Assembly (NCBI GenBank): GCA_964275585.1
Contig: CAXYCJ010000015.1
Location: forward strand, 124,001-188,000
Length of the DNA: 64,000 nt
From: D2472 sp964275585
GTDB taxonomy: Bacteria; Pseudomonadota; Gammaproteobacteria; Magnimaribacterales; D2472
Reading direction: 5' to 3'
Positions within the stretch are counted from its first letter, which is position 1. Each line of letters opens with the position of its first letter. Both the position numbers and the translations under genes were made by a program. Positions 32,876-42,056 of the stretch are shown here, piece by piece. Below the pieces are notes generated by a model. It saw only the letters and a list, made by a program, of their open reading frames with translations, did not search any database and had not been told where the DNA came from.

Positions 32876-34052
32876 CTGATCTCAAAATTTTGAGACCCTC
32901 TAGAATTAATTTGTCTTCTATGATCAAGCTTGGAGCAATCCGAATAGTATTATTATTTGCCTTTAAAATCATCAGACCTTCGGCATAACAACCTTTCATA
33001 ATAGTATCCAAATTAAAGTTTTCCTTTACATTTAATTTACAACCCAGCCACAGACCAGCACTTCTTATTTCTTCAAAACAGTTAAACTCTTTGTTAATTT
33101 CCTTCAACCCCAAAACGAACCGCTTTTCTTTTTTCTTAACCCCATTTAACAATGCTTTCTTCGATAAAAGAGTCATTACTTTTTCAGCAACCGCACATGC
33201 AAGCGGATTCCCTCCAAAAGTAGAGCCATGGGAGCCTAATTGCATACACTCAGCAATTTTAGAAGAAGTTAATATTGCACCTATAGGTATGCCGCCTCCA
33301 ATACCTTTAGCGCAGCACATGATGTCAGGTTTAATCCCAAACTGCTCATAGGCAAAAAGCGTTCCAGTTCGTCCAGCCCCTGATTGCACTTCATCGACAA
33401 CAATCAAAGCCTGATGTTGCTTACATAGCTTTTTAATTCTTTGTATAAAAGCCTTCTGAGCTTTAATAATCCCTGCTTCTCCTTGTACTAATTCAATAAC
33501 AACAGCAGCAGTATTTTTATTGATTGTTTTTTCAAGGTTTTTGAGTTCATTAAATTGATGATGCTTTATTCCTCCAGGCATTGGCCCATACCCTTCAATA
33601 AACCTATCAGATCCATTAAGAGCAATAGCCATCATTGTTCTACCGTGAAATGCATCAGAGAATGCAACTATCTCATTCTTCTTCTTATTTATATTTGTGT
33701 ATGCATATTTACGAGCTGTCTTGACAGCAGCTTCAACTGCCTCAGCGCCAGAATTAGAAAAAAATACCTTTTCAGCAAAGGTATGTTTGCAAAAAATCTT
33801 TGCCAGTCTAAGGGCGGGTTCATTTGTTAAAAGATTTGATAAATGCCAAATTTTCTTTGATTGATCAGCCAAAGCTTTATTTAGCTCAGGATGACAATGA
33901 CCCAGGCTAGAAACTGCAATGCCCGAAGCAAAGTCTATATATTTTTTATTCTTTTTATCCCAAACGATGGATCCTTTCGCTTTTGATGGAATAAATTCTG
34001 CAGGTTTATAAACCGGCATCATATATCGGTTAAAATCTTTACGAGTTGCCAT
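32844..34052 (-). CDS. argD: Acetylornithine (/succinyl-diaminopimelate) aminotransferase
   Basis: PLP class III aminotransferase of arginine (and often lysine) synthesis. The 402-residue length is typical. It shows ALADQSKKIWHLSNLL, the FFSNSGAEAVEAAVKTAR cofactor-phosphate motif, VDEVQSGAGRTG with the PLP-pyridine Asp, and the Schiff-base Lys in CCAKGIGGGIPIGA. A TACAAT hexamer ends 7 bases before the ATG and the divergent DUF2244 gene starts only 15 bases away, so the transcript is probably leaderless. Confidence 0.93.
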   Translation of the reverse strand: MATRKDFNRYMMPVYKPAEFIPSKAKGSIVWDKKNKKYIDFASGIAVSSLGHCHPELNKALADQSKKIWHLSNLLTNEPALRLAKIFCKHTFAEKVFFSNSGAEAVEAAVKTARKYAYTNINKKKNEIVAFSDAFHGRTMMAIALNGSDRFIEGYGPMPGGIKHHQFNELKNLEKTINKNTAAVVIELVQGEAGIIKAQKAFIQRIKKLCKQHQALIVVDEVQSGAGRTGTLFAYEQFGIKPDIMCCAKGIGGGIPIGAILTSSKIAECMQLGSHGSTFGGNPLACAVAEKVMTLLSKKALLNGVKKKEKRFVLGLKEINKEFNCFEEIRSAGLWLGCKLNVKENFNLDTIMKGCYAEGLMILKANNNTIRIAPSLIIEDKLILEGLKILRSVIQAQLYPQR

Positions 34053-34067
34053 ATAACCAATTGTAAT

Positions 34068-34559
34068 ATGATTAAGATTAAAGAAACCATAGAAAATAAT
34101 TTTTTAATTGAGATTACCCCAAATAGCTCCTTGCAAGGAAGGACAAGGATAATTTTTTTAGGCAGCCTATCTTTTTTATGTTTATTTATCGGTATCTTTT
34201 TCTTTTTTATGGGGGCAGTGCTTATTCTTCCATTTGCTGGTCTTGAAGTGGCAGTCGTTCTTATTTGCTTTTACCTAAGTTTCCGCTGGAGCCAACAAAG
34301 AGAGTTAATTTTTTTAACGAACGAAAGAATTAAATTGGAAAGAGGCCGGCTCATTAAAGAATTTTCATGGGAGGAGTTTAGGAGTTTTGCTGTTTTGAAT
34401 ATTAACTTGGATGAGCGAGAAAATCGGCACTTTTCTTTTCGATCTAAAGGTAAAGCAGTTTCTTTTGCATCCTTCCTAAATGAGGATGAGAAATTAGAGC
34501 TTCAGAAAGAGCTAAAAAAAATTATAGGAAAACTTAATGCCCTAGGACCAGGACCTTAA
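34068..34559 (+). CDS. DUF2244-family membrane protein
   Basis: A 163-residue protein with two membrane helices (about 26-50 and 54-72) after a short N-terminal strand (IEITPNSSLQGRTRI), then a cytoplasmic domain reading LTNERIKLERGRLIKEFSWEEF and RSKGKAVSFASFLNEDEK. This is the layout of PF10003 (DUF2244), whose function is unknown; relatives often neighbour cytochrome oxidase genes, which is not the case here. Its 3' end overlaps the convergent phosphofructokinase gene by 18 bases. Confidence 0.75.
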   Translation: MIKIKETIENNFLIEITPNSSLQGRTRIIFLGSLSFLCLFIGIFFFFMGAVLILPFAGLEVAVVLICFYLSFRWSQQRELIFLTNERIKLERGRLIKEFSWEEFRSFAVLNINLDERENRHFSFRSKGKAVSFASFLNEDEKLELQKELKKIIGKLNALGPGP

Positions 34560-35783
34560 TTTCTTAGCAACCATTTGCATTTTTCCAGGCTCATAGATAA
34601 TTTTATTTCTACTTTTAACCTCACCTTCAATCAAAGGCTGAAAATATGCTTTTGCTTTATTTGTTAAGCCAAAACCATCTTTGCTAATAAAGCTGGCAGG
34701 CAGTTTTTTTTCAATATTTGCAATTTTACTCAAGGGCGCAGGCATAACCTGCCATCTGTATGGAGAATTACTGATCCTCTTAATTACCGGCATCACACCA
34801 TTCATGCCCTCGGCCGCATACTTAACTGCTTTTTTGCCTACCTCAAAGGCTTGCTTTCTATCAACCCCTGAAGATAGATGGCTAGCACTGCGCTGAAGGT
34901 AATCTGCAACAGCCCAGTGATTTTTAATCTTTAATTTTCGATTGATCAACTCAGCAAGTCTTGGAGCCACACCGCCAAGTTGGCTGTGACCAAAGGCATC
35001 CTTAGAACTAGATTCTGCTAAAAAATTTCCTTTAGAATCTTTAATTCCTTCTGATGCGACAACCACGCAAAAGCTATGCTCTTTGACTACTTCCTTAACC
35101 TTTGCAAGAAATTTTTGCTGATTGAAAGTGACTTCTGGCAATAAAATAATATGCGGCGCACCAGGATGGCTATTTTGGGCTAATACACTTGAGCCAGCTA
35201 TCCACCCAGCGTGCCTGCCCATAACCTCTAAAACAAAAACTTTAGTCGAAGTTTCACACATAGACTCAACATCTAACGCTGCTTCAATGGTTGAGGTTAC
35301 AACGTACTTAGCCACTGATCCAAATCCCGGACAGCAGTCTGTTACACCCAAGTCGTTATCAACGGTTTTGGGAATAGCAATGCATTGCAAAGGATAATCC
35401 AGTTTTTTACTAATCTGAGATATTTTGAGGGCAGTGTCAGCTGAATCATTTCCGCCGTTATAAAAAAAATACCCTATGTTATGAGCTTTAAAAACTTCAA
35501 TGAGCCTAAGATATTCCTTTAAGCTTTCATCAATTCCTTTGAGCTTATACCTGCATGAGCCAAATACGCCTCCTGGACGAAACTGCAGGTTTTCAATAAA
35601 TTTTTTGGACTCCTTTGATGTGTCGATTAACTCTTCTCTTAATGCTCCTAAAATTCCATTTTTTCCTGCAAATACCTTGCCAATCTGTTTGGATTTTTTT
35701 GCTTCAAGTATCACAGCACATGCAGAGGCATTGATAACAGATGTTACTCCTCCGGATTGAGCATAAAAGGCATTTTTTTTCAT
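34542..35783 (-). CDS. pfp: PPi-type 6-phosphofructokinase
   Basis: Phosphorylates fructose 6-phosphate at C1. The 413-residue length and motifs point to the diphosphate-using branch: SGGVTSVINAS at the phosphoryl loop, GGNDSADT at 110-117 where ATP enzymes read GGDGS, and PKTVDND at 138-144 (Lys replacing the Gly of PGTIDND) with catalytic Asp142. EVMGRHAGWIAG near 190 is the sugar-binding motif. PPi enzymes are reversible and can serve glycolysis or gluconeogenesis. It is divergent from mpl. Confidence 0.87.
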   Translation of the reverse strand: MKKNAFYAQSGGVTSVINASACAVILEAKKSKQIGKVFAGKNGILGALREELIDTSKESKKFIENLQFRPGGVFGSCRYKLKGIDESLKEYLRLIEVFKAHNIGYFFYNGGNDSADTALKISQISKKLDYPLQCIAIPKTVDNDLGVTDCCPGFGSVAKYVVTSTIEAALDVESMCETSTKVFVLEVMGRHAGWIAGSSVLAQNSHPGAPHIILLPEVTFNQQKFLAKVKEVVKEHSFCVVVASEGIKDSKGNFLAESSSKDAFGHSQLGGVAPRLAELINRKLKIKNHWAVADYLQRSASHLSSGVDRKQAFEVGKKAVKYAAEGMNGVMPVIKRISNSPYRWQVMPAPLSKIANIEKKLPASFISKDGFGLTNKAKAYFQPLIEGEVKSRNKIIYEPGKMQMVAKKLRSWS

Positions 35784-35843
35784 TAGTTTATAAATTAATT
35801 AATTTGGTCTATGGTAACAAATGTTAGCTAAAAATATTTAAAT

Positions 35844-37142
35844 ATGAAAATTCATATCCTTGGAATTTGTGGAACCTTCATGGGTGGGCTGGCTCAAATC
35901 CTTGTGGAAAAAGGTCATCAAGTGTCCGGAGTAGATAATCAATTTTATTCTCCCATGTCAGATCAATTAGAGGTTTTGGGCGTTGAAATGGTCGAGGGTT
36001 ATGAAACTACCAATATGCCAGATGCAGACCTATTTGTTATTGGTAATGCTTTAAGCAGAGGTAATCCTTGTATTGAATTTATCTTGAATAAAAAACTTGC
36101 TTACACCTCAGGTCCAAAAATGCTGGGAGAAATAATTCAAGATAAAACAGTGATTGCCGTGGCTGGGACTCATGGCAAAACTTCTACATCCTTTATGTTA
36201 TGTGAGATTTTTCAGCATCAAGGCATTGACATTGGATACTTGGTTGGAGGAGTTAGTCAGTCCCTTAAATCATCAGCTCGCCTTGGCAGCTCAAAGATCT
36301 TCGTTATCGAAGCTGATGAATACGACTCAGCATTTTTTGATAAGCGCTCCAAATTTGTCCATTATCATCCAGACACTTTTATTATTAACAATATTGAATT
36401 TGACCATGCAGATATATTTTCAGATATTTCAGATATCTTAAAACAATTTCATCATGCCATCCGAATAGTTCCGAGCGATGGAAATATTTTGGTTCATTCA
36501 ACAGGAGACAATATTAATGCTTTGTTAGATATGGGAGTCTGGTCGAACAAGCATGAGATTGGTAGCAATGAAACTATTCAGGTTGACCTTGAAAAAAAAT
36601 TGCTAAGTTTTGAAGAGGAAATATTCGATTTAAATTCTTTACCTTTTTATGGCGCATATAATTACCAAAACTCACTTATGGCAATATATGCAGCTTATTT
36701 AAATGGCATTCATCCCAAAGATTCTTTTATTGCTTTAAAAAAATTTAAAGGCGTAAAGCGCAGGTTCGAAACAATCTATAAAGATAAAGACATAATTATT
36801 ATTGATGACTTTGCTCATCACCCGACCGCAATAAGGAGCACTATTGCCGCAGCCAAAGATTGTTTTGATAATAAGATATTAGGCATTATAGAGCTAGGTT
36901 CTAATACTATGTCAGGTGGCTTTCATGGAGATGACTTGCAAAATAGTGCGCGATCTTTAGATGGAACATTGTGGCTCAATTTATCGGGTGCTAAAGGCAA
37001 GGAGAATGAATTCACATCCGTTGATGCATTGCTAGCAGATTTAAAAAATCATCTAGATGACTTTGATGTTATCGTCATTATGAGTAACAAAGACAGTAAA
37101 AAAATATTGGAACCCCTAATTGAACTCATCAATAGCAAATAA
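35844..37142 (+). CDS. mpl: UDP-MurNAc:L-Ala-gamma-D-Glu-meso-Dap ligase
   Basis: Murein-recycling ligase that joins the released tripeptide to UDP-MurNAc in the cytoplasm. The 432-residue protein starts with the Mpl-specific MKIHILGICGTFMGGLA, has the Mur-ligase P-loop AGTHGKTSTSFM, the EADEYDSAFFDKRSKF segment and the C-terminal DDFAHHPTAI motif. The Lon-N-domain gene starts within its last 23 bases. Confidence 0.94.
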   Translation: MKIHILGICGTFMGGLAQILVEKGHQVSGVDNQFYSPMSDQLEVLGVEMVEGYETTNMPDADLFVIGNALSRGNPCIEFILNKKLAYTSGPKMLGEIIQDKTVIAVAGTHGKTSTSFMLCEIFQHQGIDIGYLVGGVSQSLKSSARLGSSKIFVIEADEYDSAFFDKRSKFVHYHPDTFIINNIEFDHADIFSDISDILKQFHHAIRIVPSDGNILVHSTGDNINALLDMGVWSNKHEIGSNETIQVDLEKKLLSFEEEIFDLNSLPFYGAYNYQNSLMAIYAAYLNGIHPKDSFIALKKFKGVKRRFETIYKDKDIIIIDDFAHHPTAIRSTIAAAKDCFDNKILGIIELGSNTMSGGFHGDDLQNSARSLDGTLWLNLSGAKGKENEFTSVDALLADLKNHLDDFDVIVIMSNKDSKKILEPLIELINSK

Positions 37143-37725
37143 CTTTCCAGTTTTTCCAGTTGGAATCGTTGTTCTTCCAGGAACTATCCAGTCGTTACAA
37201 ATTTTTGAGCCAAGATATCTTTCTATGGTTAAGGACTGCATGAGTAAAAGCTCAGGCTTTGTTATTGCTCTTAGTAATAACAATGATTCTGGGGAAAGTT
37301 TTATGTCGCAAGGAACTTATGTCGAAATCATTGACTTCAATCAACTGCCAAATGGGCTGTTAGGGATTACCGTCAAGGGATCTCAAAAAGTTTCTATCAA
37401 ATCAACAGAGCAGATAGAATCTGGTCTACATTTTGCAAATATATCACCAATTATCGAGCCTAATGTAGATGATCAAGCAGTCTTGGCACAATTTCCAGAG
37501 TTAATAAATGTGTTATCACAATTAAAAGAACACCCTCAAGTAAAGTCACTACCTTTGGATATAGATTTACTATCCGCAGAATCTGTTAGCTACCACTTAG
37601 GCGGACTTATTCCATTATCTCCAATGCAAAAACAAGCATTATTAGAAGCTTTTGATGCAACCCAAAGAATGAACATTCTTGCTAAGCTGATGGACAAGAT
37701 TTCAGAAAAACCGTCTAAATTTTAA
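37120..37725 (+). CDS. Short Lon substrate-binding-domain protein
   Basis: A 201-residue protein consisting only of the Lon N-terminal (LON_substr_bdg) domain: NFPVFPVGIVVLPGTIQSLQIFEPRYL, then the beta-rich core and a helical C-terminus (LLEAFDATQRMNILAKLMDKI). No AAA or protease domain follows. Such stand-alone proteins are widespread and of unclear role, possibly substrate adaptors. The start is TTG within mpl; no in-frame ATG precedes the conserved domain. Its end overlaps the convergent reductase gene by 11 bases. Confidence 0.85.
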   Translation: MNSSIANNFPVFPVGIVVLPGTIQSLQIFEPRYLSMVKDCMSKSSGFVIALSNNNDSGESFMSQGTYVEIIDFNQLPNGLLGITVKGSQKVSIKSTEQIESGLHFANISPIIEPNVDDQAVLAQFPELINVLSQLKEHPQVKSLPLDIDLLSAESVSYHLGGLIPLSPMQKQALLEAFDATQRMNILAKLMDKISEKPSKF

Positions 37726-38716
37726 GAAGCTGCTTCCCTTTATTTTCGCCGGTAAATAATCTGTTTAGAGTTTGTGGGCAATTTTTTATTCCCTCTTGGA
37801 CATCCTCTCGGTGTTGAAGTTTTCCCTCCATAACCCAGGTAGCAATTTCTTCCAATGCTTTTTGTGATCGAGGGATATAATCTAGGACCAAAAAACCTTG
37901 CATGGTTGCTCTTTTGATAATTAGAGAAAAAAGATTTCTAGGTCCAGCTGGCAATCGATTGGCGTCATAACCTGAAGATATGCCTCCACACAAAAGAATT
38001 CTTGCATTGATATTTATACAAAATAATACAGTTTCAAGAATATCTCCGCCGACATTATCAAAGTATATGTCAATTCCATTTTTTGCTAATTTAGGTAGCT
38101 CTTCTTGAACACTAGAATTTTTGTAGTCTATAACATCATCAACACCAAGCTCTTTTAACCAAGAGCATTTTTCTTCTCCTCCAGCAATACCTATGACATG
38201 ACAGCCCTTTAATTTAGCAATCTGCACAACAACTGATCCAGTCGCCCCTGCAGCTCCAGAAACTAATACCGTTTCTCCTGGCTTGGGTTTACCGAGCTCA
38301 AGCAACCCGTAATAGGCTGTAATTCCAGTGGTTCCCATGACGTTAAGCATTGTAGGAATTGGCAAGATATCGGGCACCACTCTAAATCGATCATCACCCT
38401 CAGGCTTTGTAATGCAGTGAGTTTGCCAGCCCACTAATCCAAAAGCTAACTCACCTACTTTGTACTTAGGATTATTTGATTCAAGAACTCTACCCATTCC
38501 TCCAGACCTCACAACTTCACCTATTTGCACTGGAGGTAGGTAACCGGGCATATCATTGAGCCATGTTCTTTGTGTCGGATCAAAGGAGAGATAGAGATTC
38601 TCTATCAAGATTTCACCTTCTTTAATTTCCGGTAAACTCTCAGTTACCAATTCAAAATCTGTATTTTTGACTAAACCCTGAGGCCTTTCTTTTAAAACCC
38701 ATTTCGTATTTTCCAC
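37715..38716 (-). CDS. NADP-dependent medium-chain reductase, CurA/prostaglandin reductase-like
   Basis: A 333-residue zinc-free MDR enzyme that reduces activated C=C bonds. It shows NLYLSFDPTQRTWLND near residue 45-60, the family GTTGITAYYGL, the dinucleotide loop VSGAAGATGSVVVQIAK, and GIDIYFDNVGGDILE. These mark the CurA/YncB/leukotriene-B4 dehydrogenase group. The physiological substrate is not evident. Monocistronic and convergent with the Lon-domain gene. Confidence 0.9.
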   Translation of the reverse strand: MENTKWVLKERPQGLVKNTDFELVTESLPEIKEGEILIENLYLSFDPTQRTWLNDMPGYLPPVQIGEVVRSGGMGRVLESNNPKYKVGELAFGLVGWQTHCITKPEGDDRFRVVPDILPIPTMLNVMGTTGITAYYGLLELGKPKPGETVLVSGAAGATGSVVVQIAKLKGCHVIGIAGGEEKCSWLKELGVDDVIDYKNSSVQEELPKLAKNGIDIYFDNVGGDILETVLFCININARILLCGGISSGYDANRLPAGPRNLFSLIIKRATMQGFLVLDYIPRSQKALEEIATWVMEGKLQHREDVQEGIKNCPQTLNRLFTGENKGKQLLKI

Positions 38717-38822
38717 TTTTGTCGGTCCTTTTTAAATATATACAAAGAACTATACAGCTTAGAGCATGCTTTAAGTCAAGTAAAAGAGGTTGAGAAATTT
38801 TTATAAAAGACCATTCTTGTTA

Positions 38823-39254
38823 TCAAAAACTTTTCTTTAATGGAGATTTTTTAGACTTAGCACGGATCCAATTAAGGGTCTTAAAAATTGATGGCACTGA
38901 GGCAATTTTTTGCTCTAGCCGAAATTTACCTGGGTAATTGATTAATAATAGACCTGTAATCATCGTTAACAAACCTTGCCCAGGTAACACAAGCATTATG
39001 GCCCCACCAAGAATAAGGCATAAACCAATAATATTTTTTGCTATCAAAACAAACATCCTAATTAATGGAGCCTGTTTCTTCCATTGACTAGGCTGCCTCT
39101 TAGATGAAAGGAAATAATCTGTAGGTATTTGCGCTATAAACCAACTAATACCCAAAATACTAAATATAAAAATGAATATTGATGACGCACCAAGGGTAAT
39201 TAGCACAGATGGATGATCATAAAACCACTCAACAAAAGAATTTAAAAGGTCCAT
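38823..39254 (-). CDS. PGPGW-type small membrane protein
   Basis: A 143-residue membrane protein with an N-terminal helix (about 18-42), then a hairpin around IGLCLILGGAIMLVLPGQGLLTMITGLLLI, matching the PGPGW family (PF09656; here PGQGL replaces the name motif). It ends in a strongly basic tail (RAKSKKSPLKKSF). Function unknown. It is divergent from the rsfS operon by 164 bases. Confidence 0.65.
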   Translation of the reverse strand: MDLLNSFVEWFYDHPSVLITLGASSIFIFIFSILGISWFIAQIPTDYFLSSKRQPSQWKKQAPLIRMFVLIAKNIIGLCLILGGAIMLVLPGQGLLTMITGLLLINYPGKFRLEQKIASVPSIFKTLNWIRAKSKKSPLKKSF

Positions 39255-39325
39255 TTCTATATCTTAATTCAAAAGGTTCGTTTCTGTAGTAGCAAAACTA
39301 GAAATTAATAATAGATTTATTACTA

Positions 39326-39347
39326 TAAGTTCGATATTCTGAACTTA
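39326..39347. promoter_or_regulatory. Inverted repeat upstream of the rsfS operon
   Basis: A perfect 7-base inverted repeat TAAGTTC (39326-39332) / GAACTTA (39341-39347) with an 8-base GATATTCT loop, in the divergent spacer between the PGPGW gene and rsfS. There is no T tract, so an operator is more likely than a terminator. Regulator unknown. Confidence 0.35.
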
Positions 39348-39418
39348 ATAGCTTGCGTAAAAAAATAAAATCTATCTTTTCAACATACCTTACAACTCTT
39401 TAATATTCATTATTTTTT

Positions 39419-39757
39419 ATGGAATCATCTGATTTAAAATTAATTTGCCTAGAGGCTCTTGAGGACATTAAGGCTCAAGACATACTGTCACTTGATATTC
39501 GCAATATTTCAGGTTTTGCAGATTGGCTAATTATTTCTACAGCCTCTTCTTCTAGGAATGCAAAAGCTATATCTAATAACTTGATTGAGTCTGTTAAGTT
39601 GAATGGCTATCATGTAATCGGTGTTGAAGGGCAGGATGAATCAGAGTGGGTGCTCATAGATTGCGGACATGTCGTGGTAAATGTCATGCAGCAAGGCACT
39701 CGAGAGTTTTATGATTTAGAGAGCTTGTGGGGAGAGCAAACCCTTATTTCTGCTTGA
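39419..39757 (+). CDS. rsfS: Ribosomal silencing factor RsfS
   Basis: Binds uL14 on the large ribosomal subunit and blocks subunit joining when nutrients are scarce. The 112-residue protein has the family core AQDILSLDIRNISGFADWLIISTASSSRNAKAI and VEGQDESEWVLIDCGHVVVNVMQ. It starts the rsfS-rlmH-mrdA-mrdB-mltB-dacA block. In enterobacteria nadD lies upstream; here a PGPGW gene does instead. Its stop overlaps the rlmH ATG by one base. Confidence 0.95.
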   Translation: MESSDLKLICLEALEDIKAQDILSLDIRNISGFADWLIISTASSSRNAKAISNNLIESVKLNGYHVIGVEGQDESEWVLIDCGHVVVNVMQQGTREFYDLESLWGEQTLISA

Positions 39758-40221
39758 TGAAATGCAAAATCATTAGTGTTACCCATAAGCCTTCCGATTG
39801 GGAAAAAAATGCCCTAGAGTTTTACTCTAAGCAGCTTCCAAGAAATTTTAATCTTGCATTTGCGGAAGTGAAGCCCAATGCATCAAAGTCATTATCTCCA
39901 GACGCCATTCTTAAAGCAGAGTCTATAGAGATACTCAAACATATTAACAATCAATCTTATGTCATTTTATGGGACAGAAAAGGAAAATCCATTTCTAGCA
40001 AATCATTTGCAGAATTACTTCAATCAACTATAAATCAAGCCCAAGATTTAATATTTGTTATAGGGGGCGCTTTCGGTTCCTCTGAAGCTATTTTTAACAG
40101 ATCAGATATAGTTTTATCAGCCTCAGAATTTACGTTTCCTCATAGACTCTTTAAAGTGTTACTGGTGGAGCAAATTTTTAGAGCAACTGCAATTAATAGA
40201 AATCACCCGTATCATAAATAA
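39757..40221 (+). CDS. rlmH: 23S rRNA pseudouridine-1915 N3-methyltransferase RlmH
   Basis: SPOUT methyltransferase acting on helix 69 of assembled ribosomes. With the start at 39757 (TGATG overlap with rsfS) it is 154 residues, as in E. coli; an ATG 30 bases upstream in the same frame is ignored. It shows WDRKGKSISSKSFAELL, the SAM-knot VIGGAFGSSEA and the C-terminal FPHRLFKVLLVEQIFRA plus NRNHPYHK. The stop TAA overlaps the next ATG. Confidence 0.95.
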   Translation: MKCKIISVTHKPSDWEKNALEFYSKQLPRNFNLAFAEVKPNASKSLSPDAILKAESIEILKHINNQSYVILWDRKGKSISSKSFAELLQSTINQAQDLIFVIGGAFGSSEAIFNRSDIVLSASEFTFPHRLFKVLLVEQIFRATAINRNHPYHK

Positions 40222-42056
40222 TGATTTTTGAAGAACGTCAAGTTGAAAAAAATAAATTTTCTCTAAGAGCGATATTTCTATTTGGGCTCATGGGTTTAGG
40301 TTTTATGGCGGTATTAATCCAAGTATTTTCTTTGCAAATCTCTGGTTATTCTGAGTATCAGCTAGCTGCTCTAAAAAATAAAAATTACTCAGTACCAGTT
40401 CAACCCCTAAGAGGCGAGATATTTGATCGGAATGGAAGAGCTATTGTTAGGAATGAATCAACATTTGATTTAATCACTAAGCCAAATCTTATTATTAATA
40501 TTGAGATCTTTCTTGATCAGCTTACTCCGGTAGTGAATTTATCCAAGGTAGAGAGATCTAGATATTTAAAGTCATATAAGGAAAAAGCTTTTGTAAATAA
40601 AGAGCTGGTCCTAAAAAAGGATTTATCTGCAGAAGAGATAGCACGTTTTAATGTGCGTAGCTTCCAATTTAAGAATGCGTTTATAGATAAGCGATATAGA
40701 AGAATGAGTGATTACCCAAAGCTTTTTTCTCATGTTTTGGGATATACCTCTAGATCAGAGGATCAATATCAAACTATGCCTGGCATCCCCACCAGTCATT
40801 GGCGAGATGCTGAATTAATATATGCGAATGGATCAATTCATGGTAAGACAGGCCTTGAAGAAACTCATAATGATCATTTAGTTGGTCAATATGGGAGGAG
40901 AGTTTTTGAGATAGATGCCAGAGGGAAGTTAGTGCAAGCCTTAGAGTATTTCCCTCCAACCAATGGCTTAGATTTATTTACTAATTTGGATATTGATGCC
41001 CAGAAAAGCGCAGCTAAATCAATTGGAAATAGAAAGGGGGCTGTTGTAGCAATAGATTTGAAATCTGGAGGATTAAATGTTCTTTATAGCTCTCCGAGTT
41101 ATTCAATCAATAAACTCTCAAATGGCCTGTCCGTTGATGAATTTCAAGCTCTGATTTCAGATTCCAATAAACCATTTTTTAATAGAGCCCTTCAGGGTCG
41201 TTACCCACCGGCCTCAACAATTAAACCTGCAATAGCGATGTATGGCTTGGTAAATAAAATCATTACTTGGGCCGATCAGGTTGATGATCCAGGTTTTTTT
41301 ACCTTACCTGAAGATGGTCGAGTATATCGAGGCTGGAAAAAAGGGGGGCATGGGCAAGTGGATTTGCGAAAAGCTCTTTTGGTTAGCTCAAATACTTATT
41401 TTTTTTCTTTAGCTTATCAATCTAACATGAATACATTGGCCGATCATTTAGCTTCTCTTGGAATCGGGAAAAAAGTATGCGCAGATTGTTTTGATGAGGA
41501 CGATGTATTTGTGCCTTCTCCTGCTTGGAAATATAAAAATTCTAATATTGCATGGTTTAAAGGGGATACAGTTAATATTGGTGTTGGGCAGGGCTATCTT
41601 CTTGCCACTCCAATCCAACTTGCATACTACGCATCAATTATTGCCACCAAAGGCAAATTTTATACCCCATCCCTGACGAGCAAAGACAATCAAGATCTGA
41701 AGCTGGAATATTTACATAATAAAGAGATTAGTCAGAATGATTGGAGTCAAATGCATCATGCTCTAACTGATGTGGTTGAGAGTGATTATGGAACAGCCAG
41801 AAGCATAAGAAATCTTAAAAAATTTCAAGTGGCAGGCAAATCTGGTACAGCAGAGCTTGTAGGCTTAGACAGCAAAGAGGCTTATAGCGAACTAAGAGAT
41901 ACGGAGTCACTAAGAGACCATTCAATTATTATACTTTTTGGCCCGATGCCAAATCCTCAATATGCTGTATCAGTTGTTATCGAGAATGGTGAAAGCGGTG
42001 GTGCTGTTGCTGGGCCTGTTGCAATAGAAGTATTAAAGAGTTTAATAAATGATTAA
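40221..42056 (+). CDS. mrdA: Penicillin-binding protein 2 (elongation transpeptidase)
   Basis: Class B PBP that crosslinks peptidoglycan during rod elongation with RodA. The 611 residues contain one N-terminal membrane anchor (about 18-40), the pedestal domain with GEIFDRNGRAIVRNE, and the transpeptidase domain with S-x-x-K in PPASTIKPA, SxN in VSSNTYFF and KSGTAEL. The gene follows rlmH with a one-base overlap and overlaps rodA by eight bases. Confidence 0.95.
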   Translation: MIFEERQVEKNKFSLRAIFLFGLMGLGFMAVLIQVFSLQISGYSEYQLAALKNKNYSVPVQPLRGEIFDRNGRAIVRNESTFDLITKPNLIINIEIFLDQLTPVVNLSKVERSRYLKSYKEKAFVNKELVLKKDLSAEEIARFNVRSFQFKNAFIDKRYRRMSDYPKLFSHVLGYTSRSEDQYQTMPGIPTSHWRDAELIYANGSIHGKTGLEETHNDHLVGQYGRRVFEIDARGKLVQALEYFPPTNGLDLFTNLDIDAQKSAAKSIGNRKGAVVAIDLKSGGLNVLYSSPSYSINKLSNGLSVDEFQALISDSNKPFFNRALQGRYPPASTIKPAIAMYGLVNKIITWADQVDDPGFFTLPEDGRVYRGWKKGGHGQVDLRKALLVSSNTYFFSLAYQSNMNTLADHLASLGIGKKVCADCFDEDDVFVPSPAWKYKNSNIAWFKGDTVNIGVGQGYLLATPIQLAYYASIIATKGKFYTPSLTSKDNQDLKLEYLHNKEISQNDWSQMHHALTDVVESDYGTARSIRNLKKFQVAGKSGTAELVGLDSKEAYSELRDTESLRDHSIIILFGPMPNPQYAVSVVIENGESGGAVAGPVAIEVLKSLIND

